Below, in pieces: positions 16,859 through 25,893 of a stretch of DNA of 64,000 bases (position 1 is its first letter; each line of letters begins with the position of its first letter). Below the pieces are notes generated by a model, which saw only the letters and a list, made by a program, of their open reading frames with translations, was not told the DNA's origin and made no database searches. The stretch is from NCBI RefSeq assembly GCF_019083965.1, contig NZ_JAHRCY010000031.1, forward strand, positions 1 to 64,000, in the 5' to 3' direction. This stretch comes from Catellatospora tritici. GTDB taxonomy: Bacteria > Actinomycetota > Actinomycetes > Mycobacteriales > Micromonosporaceae. A program made the position numbers and the translations under genes.

Positions 16859-18547
16859 TCAGGCAGCGGGGGGCAGCATGATCCGGAGGATCTGCGTTTC
16901 GGTGCCCGTGCGGGTGGTGATCCACAGTGTCCCGTCTCGGCCGGGTTCGGCCGCGATGAGCGGACCGTAGGCGCCGACCAGGAGGGGTTGCATGTCGGTG
17001 AGCCCCTCATCGGTGATCGGGACCCGGTAGAGCCGGGCACCGCCCGCGCAGGCGAGGTAGCCGATGTCGCGGACGATCGCCATCCCGCTGCAGAGGCCAT
17101 CGCTGGGCCCGAACGTGGCGAACGGCGCTTCGAAGCCGTGCGTGTCGCAGCCGGTGCCGGACTTCGACTCGGTGCCCTCGCACAGGGGCCAGCCGTAGTT
17201 GCCGCCCTTGGCGATGTAGTTCGTCTCGTCCACTGACTTGTCGCCGGACTCCTGCGACCACAGCCAGCCCCGCGAGTCGAAGGCGAGGCCCTGCGGGTTG
17301 CGGTGGCCCAGGCTCCAGATGTAGCCGCCGAACGGGTTGCCCGCCGGGATCTTCCCGTCGGGGTTGAAGCGCAGGACCTTGCCCGCGAGGCTGTTGTTGT
17401 CCTGGGCCAGTCGCGGGTTCTGGGCGTCTCCGGTGGCGGCGTACAGCTTGCCGTCGGGTCCGAACCGCAGCCGTCCCCCGTTGTGGGACTTGGCTCGCGG
17501 AATCCCGACCAGCAGCGACTGCATCGACCCGGTGTCCAGCGAGGCGCCGCGCAGCCGCAGCCGGGCGATCCGGTTGTCGCTCGCGGTGGTGTAGAAGACG
17601 TAGATCCAGTGGTCCTTGGCGAATGTGGGCGCGATGGTGAGACCCAGCACACCGCCGTCGCCGCCGGTGCTCACCGCGCCGGGCACCTGCCCGAGCGAGG
17701 TCGCCTGACCGGTACGCGGATCCAGCCGGACGATCTCGCGCTTGTCCCGCCTGGCGTAGAGCACCGAGCCGTCGGGCAGCTCGACCAGCCCCCACACCAG
17801 GTCGGTGTCCTTGGCGACCGGGGTGATCGAGCACAGCAGCGTGCACTGCGCGCCCGCGGTGACATCGGCCCCGGCGCTGCGCCCCGACACGTTGCCCTGG
17901 CTGTCGCGGGCGCTGACCTGGTAGCGGTGGTTTGTGGCGGCGGGCACCCCGAAGTCGAGGAAGGTGAACTGTTTCGCGTCACCGGTGGCCGCGACCGTGC
18001 CGACCCGGTTCCCGTCGCGGAAGACGTCGTACGCGGTGACCCGGACGTCGTCGGTGGCGGCGGCCCAGGCCGTGGTGACGGTGGTCCCGTCGGCGGTCGC
18101 CTTGACCCCACCCGGGGCACTGGGCGCCTTGGTGTCCGAACCGCACTGCGGCGGCGTCACCGCGACGGACGCGCTGGCCGGGGACACGTTGCCCGCCTCG
18201 TCGCGAGCGGTGACGTGGATGTTCCAGGTCGTGGCGGGCTCACCTGCGATCACCGCGGCGAGCTGGTCGCCGCCCACACCGGTGACGTGCTGACCGTCGT
18301 GGTAGACGTCGTAGCCCGTGACATCGGAGTCGTCGGTCGCCTTGCCCCAGCTGAGCGCGATCGACCTGCACGTCGTCTCGCCGACGCCGACCGCGCCGGG
18401 CGCCGTCGGTTTCTGCACGTCCGGCGGCGGCTCCGGCCACTGTGTCACCACGACCACCAGACCGACGAGCGCGAGCACCAGCAGGCCGCCGAGCAGCCGC
18501 GAGCCGCCGGATGCCGACGCGATCGGCGACGGTGTGACGGGGGTCAT
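16859..18547 (-). CDS. Membrane-anchored FN3-fused PQQ-type sugar (sorbosone) dehydrogenase
   Basis: The 562-residue protein has one N-terminal membrane segment or uncleaved signal (about residues 18-38), two fibronectin type III domains (about 45-232), then a six-bladed propeller of the glucose/sorbosone dehydrogenase family. Propeller hallmarks are GLTIAPTF, HNGGRLRFGPDG, GHRNPQGLAF, and the active-site-like region NYIAKGGNYGWPLCEG. It would oxidise sugars or sugar alcohols outside the cell using PQQ; cofactor use is inferred from the family. It uses an ATG at 18547. The FN3 domains resemble those of the DUF4832 proteins at the left of the window. Confidence 0.87.
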   Translation of the reverse strand: MTPVTPSPIASASGGSRLLGGLLVLALVGLVVVVTQWPEPPPDVQKPTAPGAVGVGETTCRSIALSWGKATDDSDVTGYDVYHDGQHVTGVGGDQLAAVIAGEPATTWNIHVTARDEAGNVSPASASVAVTPPQCGSDTKAPSAPGGVKATADGTTVTTAWAAATDDVRVTAYDVFRDGNRVGTVAATGDAKQFTFLDFGVPAATNHRYQVSARDSQGNVSGRSAGADVTAGAQCTLLCSITPVAKDTDLVWGLVELPDGSVLYARRDKREIVRLDPRTGQATSLGQVPGAVSTGGDGGVLGLTIAPTFAKDHWIYVFYTTASDNRIARLRLRGASLDTGSMQSLLVGIPRAKSHNGGRLRFGPDGKLYAATGDAQNPRLAQDNNSLAGKVLRFNPDGKIPAGNPFGGYIWSLGHRNPQGLAFDSRGWLWSQESGDKSVDETNYIAKGGNYGWPLCEGTESKSGTGCDTHGFEAPFATFGPSDGLCSGMAIVRDIGYLACAGGARLYRVPITDEGLTDMQPLLVGAYGPLIAAEPGRDGTLWITTRTGTETQILRIMLPPAA

Positions 18548-18712
18548 GGCGGCGAATCTATCGAGACGGACCGCCGGGCACCAGCCCTTGGCGGGGATCG
18601 GCCCTCGAAATGAGGTGAGCTGTCGGTGCGGCGTGCCGCCGACCGGGCTCCCGCCGAGGGGTCCCGGCTCGGGGTCAGTCCATACCGGCCCCTACGTGCT
18701 TCAATCCGGTCC

Positions 18713-19339
18713 ATGTTGATTGACAACCCGTGGGGTGTCGGCACGGTCGGTCGGGCCACGGTGCGATCCGCACCGGACATCGCCACCGCTCAAGTGGTGG
18801 TGGAGCACACCGAACCGACCTCGGCCGAGGCGATGCGACGCACGACGGCGGTGCTCGACGCGGTCCGGGCCGCACTGACCGGGTTCGGGGTGCCCGATAC
18901 GGCGGTCACGAACTCGACGTTCGCGATACGGCCCGAGACACATTGGACGGGCGAGAAGGAGATCTTCGTCGGCCATCACTGCTGGGCCTCGTTCACGTTC
19001 GCCACCACGGGGCTGGGCCGCCTGGAGGAACTGCTGGGTGCGTTGGTGGCGGCAGGAGCCGCGCGGATCGGCAGCGTCCAGTTCGACGTGTCGACCCGTC
19101 AGGAACTGGTCGACCAGGCCCGGCGCGAGGCGGTCGCCGACGCCCGCCGCAAGGCCCGCCTCTACGCCGACGCGGCGGACGTGCGACTGGGGCAGGTGGT
19201 GCACGTCGAGGAGCTGAGCCCCCGATCCGCGCCCGACGAGGTCGGCGAGGGCATGAGCGACACCCCGCACAGCCTGGTCCCGGCCCACGTGGAGGTGGGC
19301 GCGGTGATCCTGGTGGGCACGAGCATCCTGCCCGGCTGA
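18713..19339 (+). CDS. SIMPL domain (DUF541) protein
   Basis: The 208-residue protein has the SIMPL fold pattern: an opening beta-strand followed by a Thr/Met-rich helix (EAMRRTTAVLDAVRAAL), an expressed region GVPDTAVTNSTF, and the helix ARREAVADARRKARLYADAA with the conserved basic stretch near the C-terminus. No signal peptide is seen, unlike many exported SIMPL proteins. The ATG at 18713 was chosen because similarity begins there; the upstream open frame lacks it. Its function is unknown. It is convergent with the next membrane protein, and they share a terminator. Confidence 0.8.
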   Translation: MLIDNPWGVGTVGRATVRSAPDIATAQVVVEHTEPTSAEAMRRTTAVLDAVRAALTGFGVPDTAVTNSTFAIRPETHWTGEKEIFVGHHCWASFTFATTGLGRLEELLGALVAAGAARIGSVQFDVSTRQELVDQARREAVADARRKARLYADAADVRLGQVVHVEELSPRSAPDEVGEGMSDTPHSLVPAHVEVGAVILVGTSILPG

Positions 19340-19345
19340 GCCCGA

Positions 19346-20317
19346 TCAGCGTGGGCGCGATCCGAGCAGATCGCGCCCACCGCCCGCGAACAGCAGGGCG
19401 AGCAGGACCGGGAACTCCAGGTACGCGTGGTAGCTGGCGAATGCCTGGTAGAAGGCGCGGCCCTGGAGGTAGTCGGCGACGAACAGCACGCCGAGCACCG
19501 CCGCCGCGCTCAGGCCGAGCGCCCACGGCCGCCAGCCGCGCAGCCACGGCACCCGCGCCTCGAACACGGCCACCGCCTCCGGCGCCTGCCACGGCAGGAA
19601 CCCCAGCCATACCACGTAGTGCATGGCCTGCAGAAACGCGAACACGGCCAGGAACCGCAGCCCGGTCTGCGCACCGGGCGGCACCACCGGCGCCGCCAGG
19701 GCCGCCGGGGTGCCCGCGAACGCGGTCACGGCGGCGCTACCGCGCACCAGCAGGCCGTCGAGCAGCCCGGACAGCAGCAGCGCGGGCACGGCCAGCACCC
19801 AGCCGAGCTGCACCGCCCGGAACACCAGACGGGACCGTTCGGGCAGCCGCCGCGACCACTCCCACAGGAAGAACAGCGGCACGACGTTGTGCAGATGGGC
19901 CAGGACCACGAAGTGATACGCGGGCCAGCGCAGCGACACCGCCGCCGCGACCCCCAACCCGCCGAGGGCGGGCAGCAGCCACCGGCGCGGCACCGCGTAC
20001 ACGACGCCGACCGCGAGCACCCCGTAGCCGAGCAGGATCTCCGGCGTACGCAGGGTCAGCAGGCGGCAGGCGGCGATGCCGGTGACCACGGCCGCCGACC
20101 AGAGCAGTAGCGGGCCGCGCAGCACGTCGGCGAAGCGCCCGGCGACGTAGCGCAGCTCCAGCACGTTGTGCAGCACCCCGAACGCCATCAGCCCGAGCAC
20201 CATCGCGGCCAGCGGGGCGCGCAGCGCGGCGACCAGGGCGACGGCCGCGCAGCAGGCCAGGGCGGTGCTGGCGGTGAGCGCGCGGTCGCGGGTCGGGGCG
20301 GTGGCGGCTACCGTCAC
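19346..20317 (-). CDS. Multi-pass membrane protein with conserved-looking histidines
   Basis: The 323-residue protein has eight or more hydrophobic segments. Histidines occur at membrane edges in FGVLHNVLEL, YHFVVLAHLHN and QAMHYVVWLG, a pattern that would suit metal or pigment binding, but I do not recognise the family. The only sensible start is a GTG at 20317; the frame upstream is not hydrophobic and lies antisense to another gene. That start is only 3 bp from the divergent start at 20321, so the promoter must lie in the neighbour's coding sequence and little room remains for a leader. Confidence 0.72.
   Translation of the reverse strand: MTVAATAPTRDRALTASTALACCAAVALVAALRAPLAAMVLGLMAFGVLHNVLELRYVAGRFADVLRGPLLLWSAAVVTGIAACRLLTLRTPEILLGYGVLAVGVVYAVPRRWLLPALGGLGVAAAVSLRWPAYHFVVLAHLHNVVPLFFLWEWSRRLPERSRLVFRAVQLGWVLAVPALLLSGLLDGLLVRGSAAVTAFAGTPAALAAPVVPPGAQTGLRFLAVFAFLQAMHYVVWLGFLPWQAPEAVAVFEARVPWLRGWRPWALGLSAAAVLGVLFVADYLQGRAFYQAFASYHAYLEFPVLLALLFAGGGRDLLGSRPR
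19351..19380. terminator. Terminator overlapping the 3' end of the membrane-protein gene
   Basis: A perfect 12-bp stem (19351-19362 with 19369-19380) and a 6-nt loop lie 11 bp past the SIMPL stop. It is inside the last codons of the convergent gene, so it can terminate the rightward transcript and structure the end of the leftward one. Confidence 0.65.
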
Positions 20318-20320
20318 CGG

Positions 20321-20662
20321 ATGTCCCCGTATCCGGCCGCGTTGGCGCTGACCCTGGCGGTGGAGGTGCCGCTGTATGCCGTGGCGCTGCATGCGGGCTG
20401 GCGGGTGCCGTGGGTGCGGGCCGGTGCCATCGGCGTCGGGGTCAACCTGGTGACCCATCCGGTGCTGTGGAGTGCGCTGTGGCAGGTCCGGGGCGTCGGG
20501 GCGTACCCGGTGCTGCTGGTGGCGGCCGAGGCGGCGGTGTGCGCGACCGAGGCGGCGTTGCTGGCGTGGTGGCTGCGGCGGCCGGATCGGCTGCTGGTGG
20601 TGCTGGCGGTCGGGGTCAACGCCCTGTCGGTGCTGGCGGGACTCATCAGCGCGAGCGTCTGA
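20321..20662 (+). CDS. Small membrane protein of unknown function
   Basis: The 113-residue protein is strongly hydrophobic with about four membrane segments. It starts MSPYPAALALTLAVEVPLYA and ends in a helix near VNALSVLAGLI. The ATG at 20321 is where the hydrophobic sequence begins; the open frame further upstream reads as low-complexity antisense sequence. No family is recognised. It faces away from another membrane protein, and the two starts are 3 bp apart, suggesting leaderless or overlapping divergent transcription and possibly a shared complex. Confidence 0.62.
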   Translation: MSPYPAALALTLAVEVPLYAVALHAGWRVPWVRAGAIGVGVNLVTHPVLWSALWQVRGVGAYPVLLVAAEAAVCATEAALLAWWLRRPDRLLVVLAVGVNALSVLAGLISASV

Positions 20663-20774
20663 CCAGGACGACCACCACCACGATCACGGCGACGACAGCC
20701 AGGCACGCCAACCCGATGAAGACGAAGGGGGCGGCGACCTCGGTGGGGTCCGGTGCGACATCGGCGAGCGGCAT
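20646..20774 (-). CDS. 42-residue single-pass membrane peptide
   Basis: An ATG at 20774 opens a 42-residue frame: an acidic N-terminus (MPLADVAPDPTE), one long hydrophobic helix ending in a run of valines, and a positive tail LVRRSR. This is a textbook small single-span membrane protein. Its 3' end overlaps the convergent gene by 17 bp. No function can be assigned. Confidence 0.5.
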   Translation of the reverse strand: MPLADVAPDPTEVAAPFVFIGLACLAVVAVIVVVVVLVRRSR

Positions 20775-20864
20775 CGATCCAGTATGGGCATCGCCGCGCG
20801 GGGCCACCAGACTCGCGGACGGGCGGCTGATGCGTACCGGACCGTAATTTGTGATCATAGGGCC

Positions 20865-21641
20865 GTGGCCGACACTCCCTGGCGACCCGTGGCCCTGTCC
20901 GAGGCCGACTGGCTCGCCGAACTCGACCCCGACGGCGCCGATCGGGGCTACGACCCCGGCGCCCGGCCCGATGCGGTCTGGATCCTGCACGCCATGTACG
21001 AATGGGAATCCGGCCCGACCCGCACCACCCATCAGGACCTGCGGCGCAGCCTGCTCGAAGCGGGCATGGTCGAGCCCAACGTGGTCGGCGGCATCGACGT
21101 CGACGCCTGGGGTGTGATCGAGACCGGTGGCCAGGTCGGCCGCTCGCAGCATCCGGGGCAGGGCTGGCGGCGGCTGCGCTGGCACGAGCTGGCGGAGCGG
21201 CTGGGCGAGCCGGTCGTGGCCGAGGGCGAGCAGCCCTGCTTCCGCAGCCTGGCCGGGGCGCACCCGGACGGCAGCTGGCCGGCCAGCGTCGAGCCGCCCG
21301 CCGAGGGCTCGCTGGACCGGGAGAGCTGGTCGCGACTGGTGGAACTGTTGCTGCGAAACTCGCCGATGGGCGCGGCGACGCCGTGTCTGGCGTACCTGAG
21401 CCCAGGGCACTCCCCCGACGATCAGGCGCGGATGCTGACGGGGCCACTGGGTGCTGCGGTCGCACTGTACGACCACGACTTCGGTGACGGTTCGCCGGCG
21501 AACCTGTGGCCGGTGGACCGGACCTGGGTGACCTGGTCCGACTGGGACCTGTGGGGCACGAAGGTCAGCGGCCCACCGGAGCTGGTCGAGGCGATACTCG
21601 CCGACGGCGGGCTGGAGGCGGTGCGGCTGCCCTGGTGCTGA
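20865..21641 (+). CDS. Hypothetical protein
   Basis: The 258-residue soluble acidic protein starts at GTG 20865. It is rich in tryptophan and acidic residues: DTPWRPVALSEADWL at the start and TWVTWSDWDLWGTK near the end. It has no signal peptide or membrane segment. I do not recognise the family. Charge and aromatic pattern suggest a compact intracellular domain, possibly an immunity-type or SMI1-like fold, but that is a guess. Codon use matches its neighbours. Confidence 0.68.
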   Translation: MADTPWRPVALSEADWLAELDPDGADRGYDPGARPDAVWILHAMYEWESGPTRTTHQDLRRSLLEAGMVEPNVVGGIDVDAWGVIETGGQVGRSQHPGQGWRRLRWHELAERLGEPVVAEGEQPCFRSLAGAHPDGSWPASVEPPAEGSLDRESWSRLVELLLRNSPMGAATPCLAYLSPGHSPDDQARMLTGPLGAAVALYDHDFGDGSPANLWPVDRTWVTWSDWDLWGTKVSGPPELVEAILADGGLEAVRLPWC

Positions 21642-21811
21642 ACGGGCGGACCCCGACCGCCGACCCGACACGGGTGGCGACCGGGTGTCCGCCGGAGGAA
21701 GGATGTCGCTCCGAAACGCGCTCCGCCGAAGGCGTGGAGCGCTACCACCGATCGTGTGAGTTCTATTCATGGGACGAGCCTGTGCGCAATACGTTGGGTA
21801 GCCTCGCAACA

Positions 21812-23035
21812 ATGCGTGATCTCTGGCTGCGCGGACTGGCCGCCAACCCGGCGGCGCCTGCCGATGTCCTCGTGCGGCTGCTGTACCCGTCGGCGGCAGC
21901 GGCCTGGCCGGTGCTGTGCGCGCAGCGGCCCCTGCCGCAGCCGGTCGTCGACGCGATCATGCGCCACCCCGAGGGACAGCCCCGCAGCCTGCTGGCGGAC
22001 AACCCGCACGTGCCCGCGTCGCAGTGGGCCCACGCGGCGGTCGACGAGCGGGGGCTGAAGCGGCTGGCCCGCAATCCGCGTGAGCTGCTGCGCGGACGGC
22101 TGCTGCCCGACGCCGCGCTGCGCTACCTGCTCGACCGGGACCGGTCGGAGATCTTCGAGGAGCTGGTCTACTCGGCGCACGCCCGGCGCGCATACGAGCT
22201 CGCCGCCACCCACCCGAAGCCGAGCGCGCGGACCTGGGCGTGCCGGTTCTGGACCGCGCTGAGCCAACCGGCGCGGGCCGCGCTGCGCGAGGACCCCGAG
22301 GCGGGGGTACGGGCCGCCGCGCTGGCCGCCCACGCCCGCCACACCACCGCGGTGGAGGTGGACGACCTGCCCGACCGACACGACCCCGCCTACCACGACG
22401 CGATCATGAACCGGCGGCTCTCGGCGGCGGTCGTCGCCCGCACCATGGCCGGCGGCGACCCGTCCGACCTGCACATGCTCGCCTACAACCCGAGCACCCC
22501 GCCCGAGGCGGTGGCCCGGCTCGCCCGGCATCCGTCGTCGTCCATCCGGGCCCAGCTGGCGGCCCGGACCGACCTCGGCCCGGACCTGATCGACCTGCTC
22601 GCCGCCGACCCGGACATCGAGGTGCGAATGGTGCTCAGTCACCACCACCCCGAAACCCCCGCCGAGGCGCTGCTACGCACGTTCCTGGAGGACCCCGGCC
22701 CGCACCGGTGGCCGCTGACCGCGCACCCGAACTTCCCGGTCATCGGATTGGCCCGGTTCGGCCAGCACGGTGACCCGCAGGTGCGGCGGCTGGCCACCCT
22801 CGATCCGCGGGCCGATCCGCTGCTGATCGAGCGGTTGACCTTCGACAACGACCCGGACGTGCGCGACGCGGCGGCCTCCTGTCCGAGGCTGCCCGCCGAC
22901 CGGCTGGCGTTCCTGCTCGAGGACGAGGACCTGGCCCAGGCGGCGGCGGCCAACCCGGCGCTGAGCCCGGCGCGGATGCACGAACTGCTCGACCAGGCGG
23001 GTGTCCCGTCGACCCGCTCCCCGGCGGTGCGCTGA
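21812..23035 (+). CDS. Leucine-rich-repeat-variant (LRV) protein
   Basis: The 407-residue all-helical protein is built of LRV-like repeats with the recurring pattern LAxNPxxPxxxLxxLL. Examples are LAANPAAPADVLVRLL, LADNPHVPASQW, LAYNPSTPPEAVARLA and LAADPDIEVRMVL. It has a similar tail (AAANPALSPARMHELLDQAG). Such proteins form curved solenoids and usually bind partner proteins; the role here is unknown. I prefer ATG 21812; a GTG at 21782 in the same frame is an alternative. TAGCCT at 21799-21804 is 7 nt before the ATG and could serve a leaderless transcript. Confidence 0.82.
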   Translation: MRDLWLRGLAANPAAPADVLVRLLYPSAAAAWPVLCAQRPLPQPVVDAIMRHPEGQPRSLLADNPHVPASQWAHAAVDERGLKRLARNPRELLRGRLLPDAALRYLLDRDRSEIFEELVYSAHARRAYELAATHPKPSARTWACRFWTALSQPARAALREDPEAGVRAAALAAHARHTTAVEVDDLPDRHDPAYHDAIMNRRLSAAVVARTMAGGDPSDLHMLAYNPSTPPEAVARLARHPSSSIRAQLAARTDLGPDLIDLLAADPDIEVRMVLSHHHPETPAEALLRTFLEDPGPHRWPLTAHPNFPVIGLARFGQHGDPQVRRLATLDPRADPLLIERLTFDNDPDVRDAAASCPRLPADRLAFLLEDEDLAQAAAANPALSPARMHELLDQAGVPSTRSPAVR

Positions 23036-23064
23036 CGCATCGGCGGTCGTCGTACCGTGTCGGC

Positions 23065-23853
23065 ATGACACCACCGACCTTCGCCGATCCGGCGGCCTAT
23101 GAGGCGTACGTCGGACGCTGGAGCCGCCTGGTCGCACCCCGGTTCCTGGCCTGGCTGGACCTGCCCGCGCACCAGCGCTGGCTGGACGTCGGCTGCGGCA
23201 CCGGCGCGCTGTCCGAGGCGGTGCTCGCCCTGTCCGAACCGGCGGCGGTCACCGGCGTCGACCCCTCCGCCTCGTTCGTCGCCGACGCGACCGCACGGAT
23301 CACCGACCCGCGTGCCGCGTTCCGGGTCGGCGACGCGCGGGCCCTGCCACTGCCCGACGGCGCCGTCGAGGCCGTGGTCAGCGCGCTGGTGCTCAACTTC
23401 GTGCCGGAGCCGGCCGTGGCGGTGGCGGAGTTCGCGAGGGTGACCCGGCCCGGCGGCGTGGCCGCCGCGTACGTCTGGGACTACGCCGCGGGCATGGGCC
23501 TCATGCGGCACTTCTGGGACGCCGCGGCACTGCTGGACACGGCCGCGGCCGAACTCGACGAGGGCCGCCGCGCGTCGATCTGCGCGCCCGACCCGCTGCG
23601 GACGCTCTGGACCGATGCCGGGTTCACCGAAGTGCGGCTCGAGGAGCTGGTGGTGCCGACTCCGTTCGTGGACTTCGCGGACTACTGGAACCCGTTCCTC
23701 GGCGGGCAGGGTCCGGCGCCGGGATACGTCCGGTCGCTGGCCGACGAGCACCGGTCTCGGCTGCGTGACCTGCTCGCCTCGCGGCTGCCGGTGGCCCCGG
23801 ACGGGACGATCCGCCTGACCGCCAAAGCCTGGGCGGTGCGCGGGCGCCGGTAA
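23065..23853 (+). CDS. Class I SAM-dependent methyltransferase
   Basis: The 262-residue cytoplasmic enzyme has the methyltransferase motif I WLDVGCGTGALSEA, an acidic residue after strand 2 (GVDPSASF), motif II region FRVGDARALPLPDGAVEAV and the post-motif ARVTRPGGVAAAYVWDY. It resembles the ubiquinone/menaquinone-type Methyltransf_11 group. The substrate is unknown. It follows the LRV gene by 29 bp and may be cotranscribed with it. Confidence 0.88.
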   Translation: MTPPTFADPAAYEAYVGRWSRLVAPRFLAWLDLPAHQRWLDVGCGTGALSEAVLALSEPAAVTGVDPSASFVADATARITDPRAAFRVGDARALPLPDGAVEAVVSALVLNFVPEPAVAVAEFARVTRPGGVAAAYVWDYAAGMGLMRHFWDAAALLDTAAAELDEGRRASICAPDPLRTLWTDAGFTEVRLEELVVPTPFVDFADYWNPFLGGQGPAPGYVRSLADEHRSRLRDLLASRLPVAPDGTIRLTAKAWAVRGRR

Positions 23854-23996
23854 TCCGGTTGCGGCGGCCGAAGGCGGTGGTTACTGTGCGGCGATCATTT
23901 TCTCCGGTATGGAAGCAGGTGTTTTGATGCGTGTCGTTGTGGCTCGTCAGCTCCCCTTTTCGACGACCCGACAAACACACGTGAGGAAGCACGACA

Positions 23997-24743
23997 TTGG
24001 ATCTGCCTCGTAGTTACTCCATCCGGGAAGACAGCCACCGGGTCCTCAACCCGATCGACTCCGCCAAGCTCGCCCTGCTGGGCGAGGTCATCGGCCTGAA
24101 GGCCGGCCAGTCCATGCTCGACCTGTGCTGCGGCAAGGGCGAGGCGCTGGCCACCTGGGCCCGCGACCACGGCATCGGCGGGGTCGGCGTGGACATCAGC
24201 ACCGTCTCGCTGGCCGTGGCCCGCGAGCGCGTCGCCGAGTTCGGCGTCGCGGACCGGGTGTCGTTCGTGCACGGCGACGCGAGCACGTACGTGTCCGCCG
24301 AGCCCGTGGACGTGGTCGCGTGCATCGGCGCGACCTGGATCGGCGGCGGTGTCACCGGCACCGTGGCGCTGCTGCGGCAGAGCCTGAAGCCGGGCGGCCT
24401 GATGCTGATCGGCGAGCCGTTCTGGCGCGGCGAGACGCCCGATCTGGAGACGGCGAAAGCGTGCCGCGTGCGAACGACCGAGGAGTACGACACCCTGCCG
24501 CGCCTGGTGGCCCGGTTCGGCGAGTTGGGCTTCGACCTGGTCGAGATGGTGTTGGCCAGTGAGGACAGCTGGGACCGGTACCGGGCCGCGCAGTGGCTCA
24601 ACGTACGCCGGTTCCTGGACGCCAACCCCGACGACGAGTTGGCGGCCGAGTTCCGGGCGGAGCTCGACCGGGCCCCGCTGGACTACGTCCGCTACGAAAG
24701 GGCCCTGGTGGGCTGGGGTGTGTTCGCGCTGATGCAGCGCTGA
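23997..24743 (+). CDS. SAM-dependent methyltransferase
   Basis: The 248-residue class I methyltransferase starts at a TTG at 23997, supported by a strong GAGGAAG 8 nt upstream. No ATG/GTG occurs nearby that would keep the N-terminus LDLPRSYSIREDSHRVLNP. Motif I is the cysteine-containing MLDLCCGKGEAL, followed by GVGVDIS. SLKPGGLMLIGEPFWRGE marks the post-motif region. It is monocistronic, with an AT-richer leader (23890-23980) and a perfect terminator hairpin. The substrate is unknown. Confidence 0.86.
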   Translation: MDLPRSYSIREDSHRVLNPIDSAKLALLGEVIGLKAGQSMLDLCCGKGEALATWARDHGIGGVGVDISTVSLAVARERVAEFGVADRVSFVHGDASTYVSAEPVDVVACIGATWIGGGVTGTVALLRQSLKPGGLMLIGEPFWRGETPDLETAKACRVRTTEEYDTLPRLVARFGELGFDLVEMVLASEDSWDRYRAAQWLNVRRFLDANPDDELAAEFRAELDRAPLDYVRYERALVGWGVFALMQR

Positions 24744-24749
24744 CCGGAC

Positions 24750-24783
24750 CGCGGCCGACCGGGTGGTGACCCGGTCGGCCGCG
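24750..24783. terminator. Bidirectional terminator between methyltransferase and GerMN genes
   Basis: A perfect 15-bp stem (24750-24764 with 24769-24783) with a 4-nt GGTG loop lies between two convergent genes. Confidence 0.8.
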
Positions 24784-24789
24784 GCGCCG

Positions 24790-25893
24790 TCAGCCGACGG
24801 TGAAGACGTGCTCGTCCATCGCCTGGATCGAACTGTCGGCGGGCGAGTAGAAGAACCCCTCCACCGAGTACCTCCCGGCCGGTAGCACGGGCGTGCGCAC
24901 GGTCGCGGCACCCTGGCTGGGCGGCCCCGCGTCCAGGTTCACGGACTTGTCGAACACGACCTTTCCGGCGGCGTCGCGTACGCGGACGTGCATGGTCGCC
25001 TCGAACACGATCCCGGCCACCTTGATCTCGACGGGCCCCTTCGCGACGACCGCGTTCTGCTGCGGGTCGATGACCCAGACCGGGGCGAGCACGTCGACGG
25101 CCGGGCCGCGGCGCAGCCGTCCACGCACCGGGAACTGGTTCCACAGCTTGTCGACCTGCTTGCCGTCCAGCAGCAGCACCATCGCGTCGGTGTCGCTGGC
25201 GGCGGTGGCGGTCCAGATGAGCTGCTGCAGCGCGGCCTTGTTCGACGGCGGGTCGTAGCCGTTGATTGCGGCGCCGCTCAGGTCCACCGTCACCGTGGCC
25301 CCTTCGACCGTGGCGCTGCGCAGTTTGGCGCTTGCGGGCCAGCTGCTGATGTAGTCGGGGTCGTAGGCCGTACGCCCGTCGAGCATCGCGGTGACCGCGG
25401 CCACGGTCCTGGCGGCCTTGCTGCCGCCGGCAACTCGGAGCTTGTGGTATTCGCGGTAGAGCTTGGGCACGCCCTTGAGGTCGCCCTGGTAGTAGATCGG
25501 CACGTTGGCGGTGACGGCGTTCGGCGAGCCGCCCGGCGGGCCACCCTGCGTCGGCGAGGCGGCCGGGTCGGGCGCCGGGCTGCCGGGGGTGCTGCTGCCG
25601 GGTGCGGCGGACGAGCTGCCGGGGTCGGGTGTGCCCGGCGGGGCGCAGCTGCCGACGCTGAAGACGACGGCGGCCACGGTGGCGGCGACCGCGGACGCGG
25701 TGCCGGTGGTGAACGCGAGCGGCATGTTTCCTCCTCGGAGACGGTGCCACCAGGTGCGTTCCCGCACCCGGGTCCTGATGGCCGACAGCGCTCCGGCGTC
25801 GGCTCCCACGGTCGCCGCGTACGCCTCCAGGGTCTGGCGCAGCAACTGCTCGGTCGCCTCGTCGCCGTTGGCTCGGCCGAGGTGCGTGGTCAT
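24790..25893 (-). CDS. GerMN/Gmad2 membrane protein, putative anti-sigma partner
   Basis: The 367-residue protein has a cytoplasmic N-terminal segment of about 57 residues, one membrane span (about 60-83), a Pro/Ser/Gly-rich external linker (about 85-125), a GerMN domain (about 130-235) and a C-terminal immunoglobulin-like Gmad2 domain (about 255-365). The ATG at 25893 overlaps the stop of the upstream sigma-factor gene in ATGA, so the two are translationally coupled. Short cytoplasmic segment plus membrane span plus sensor domain is the layout of membrane anti-sigma factors, but no zinc-binding anti-sigma motif is seen. Role as regulator of the sigma factor is inference. Confidence 0.85.
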   Translation of the reverse strand: MTTHLGRANGDEATEQLLRQTLEAYAATVGADAGALSAIRTRVRERTWWHRLRGGNMPLAFTTGTASAVAATVAAVVFSVGSCAPPGTPDPGSSSAAPGSSTPGSPAPDPAASPTQGGPPGGSPNAVTANVPIYYQGDLKGVPKLYREYHKLRVAGGSKAARTVAAVTAMLDGRTAYDPDYISSWPASAKLRSATVEGATVTVDLSGAAINGYDPPSNKAALQQLIWTATAASDTDAMVLLLDGKQVDKLWNQFPVRGRLRRGPAVDVLAPVWVIDPQQNAVVAKGPVEIKVAGIVFEATMHVRVRDAAGKVVFDKSVNLDAGPPSQGAATVRTPVLPAGRYSVEGFFYSPADSSIQAMDEHVFTVG

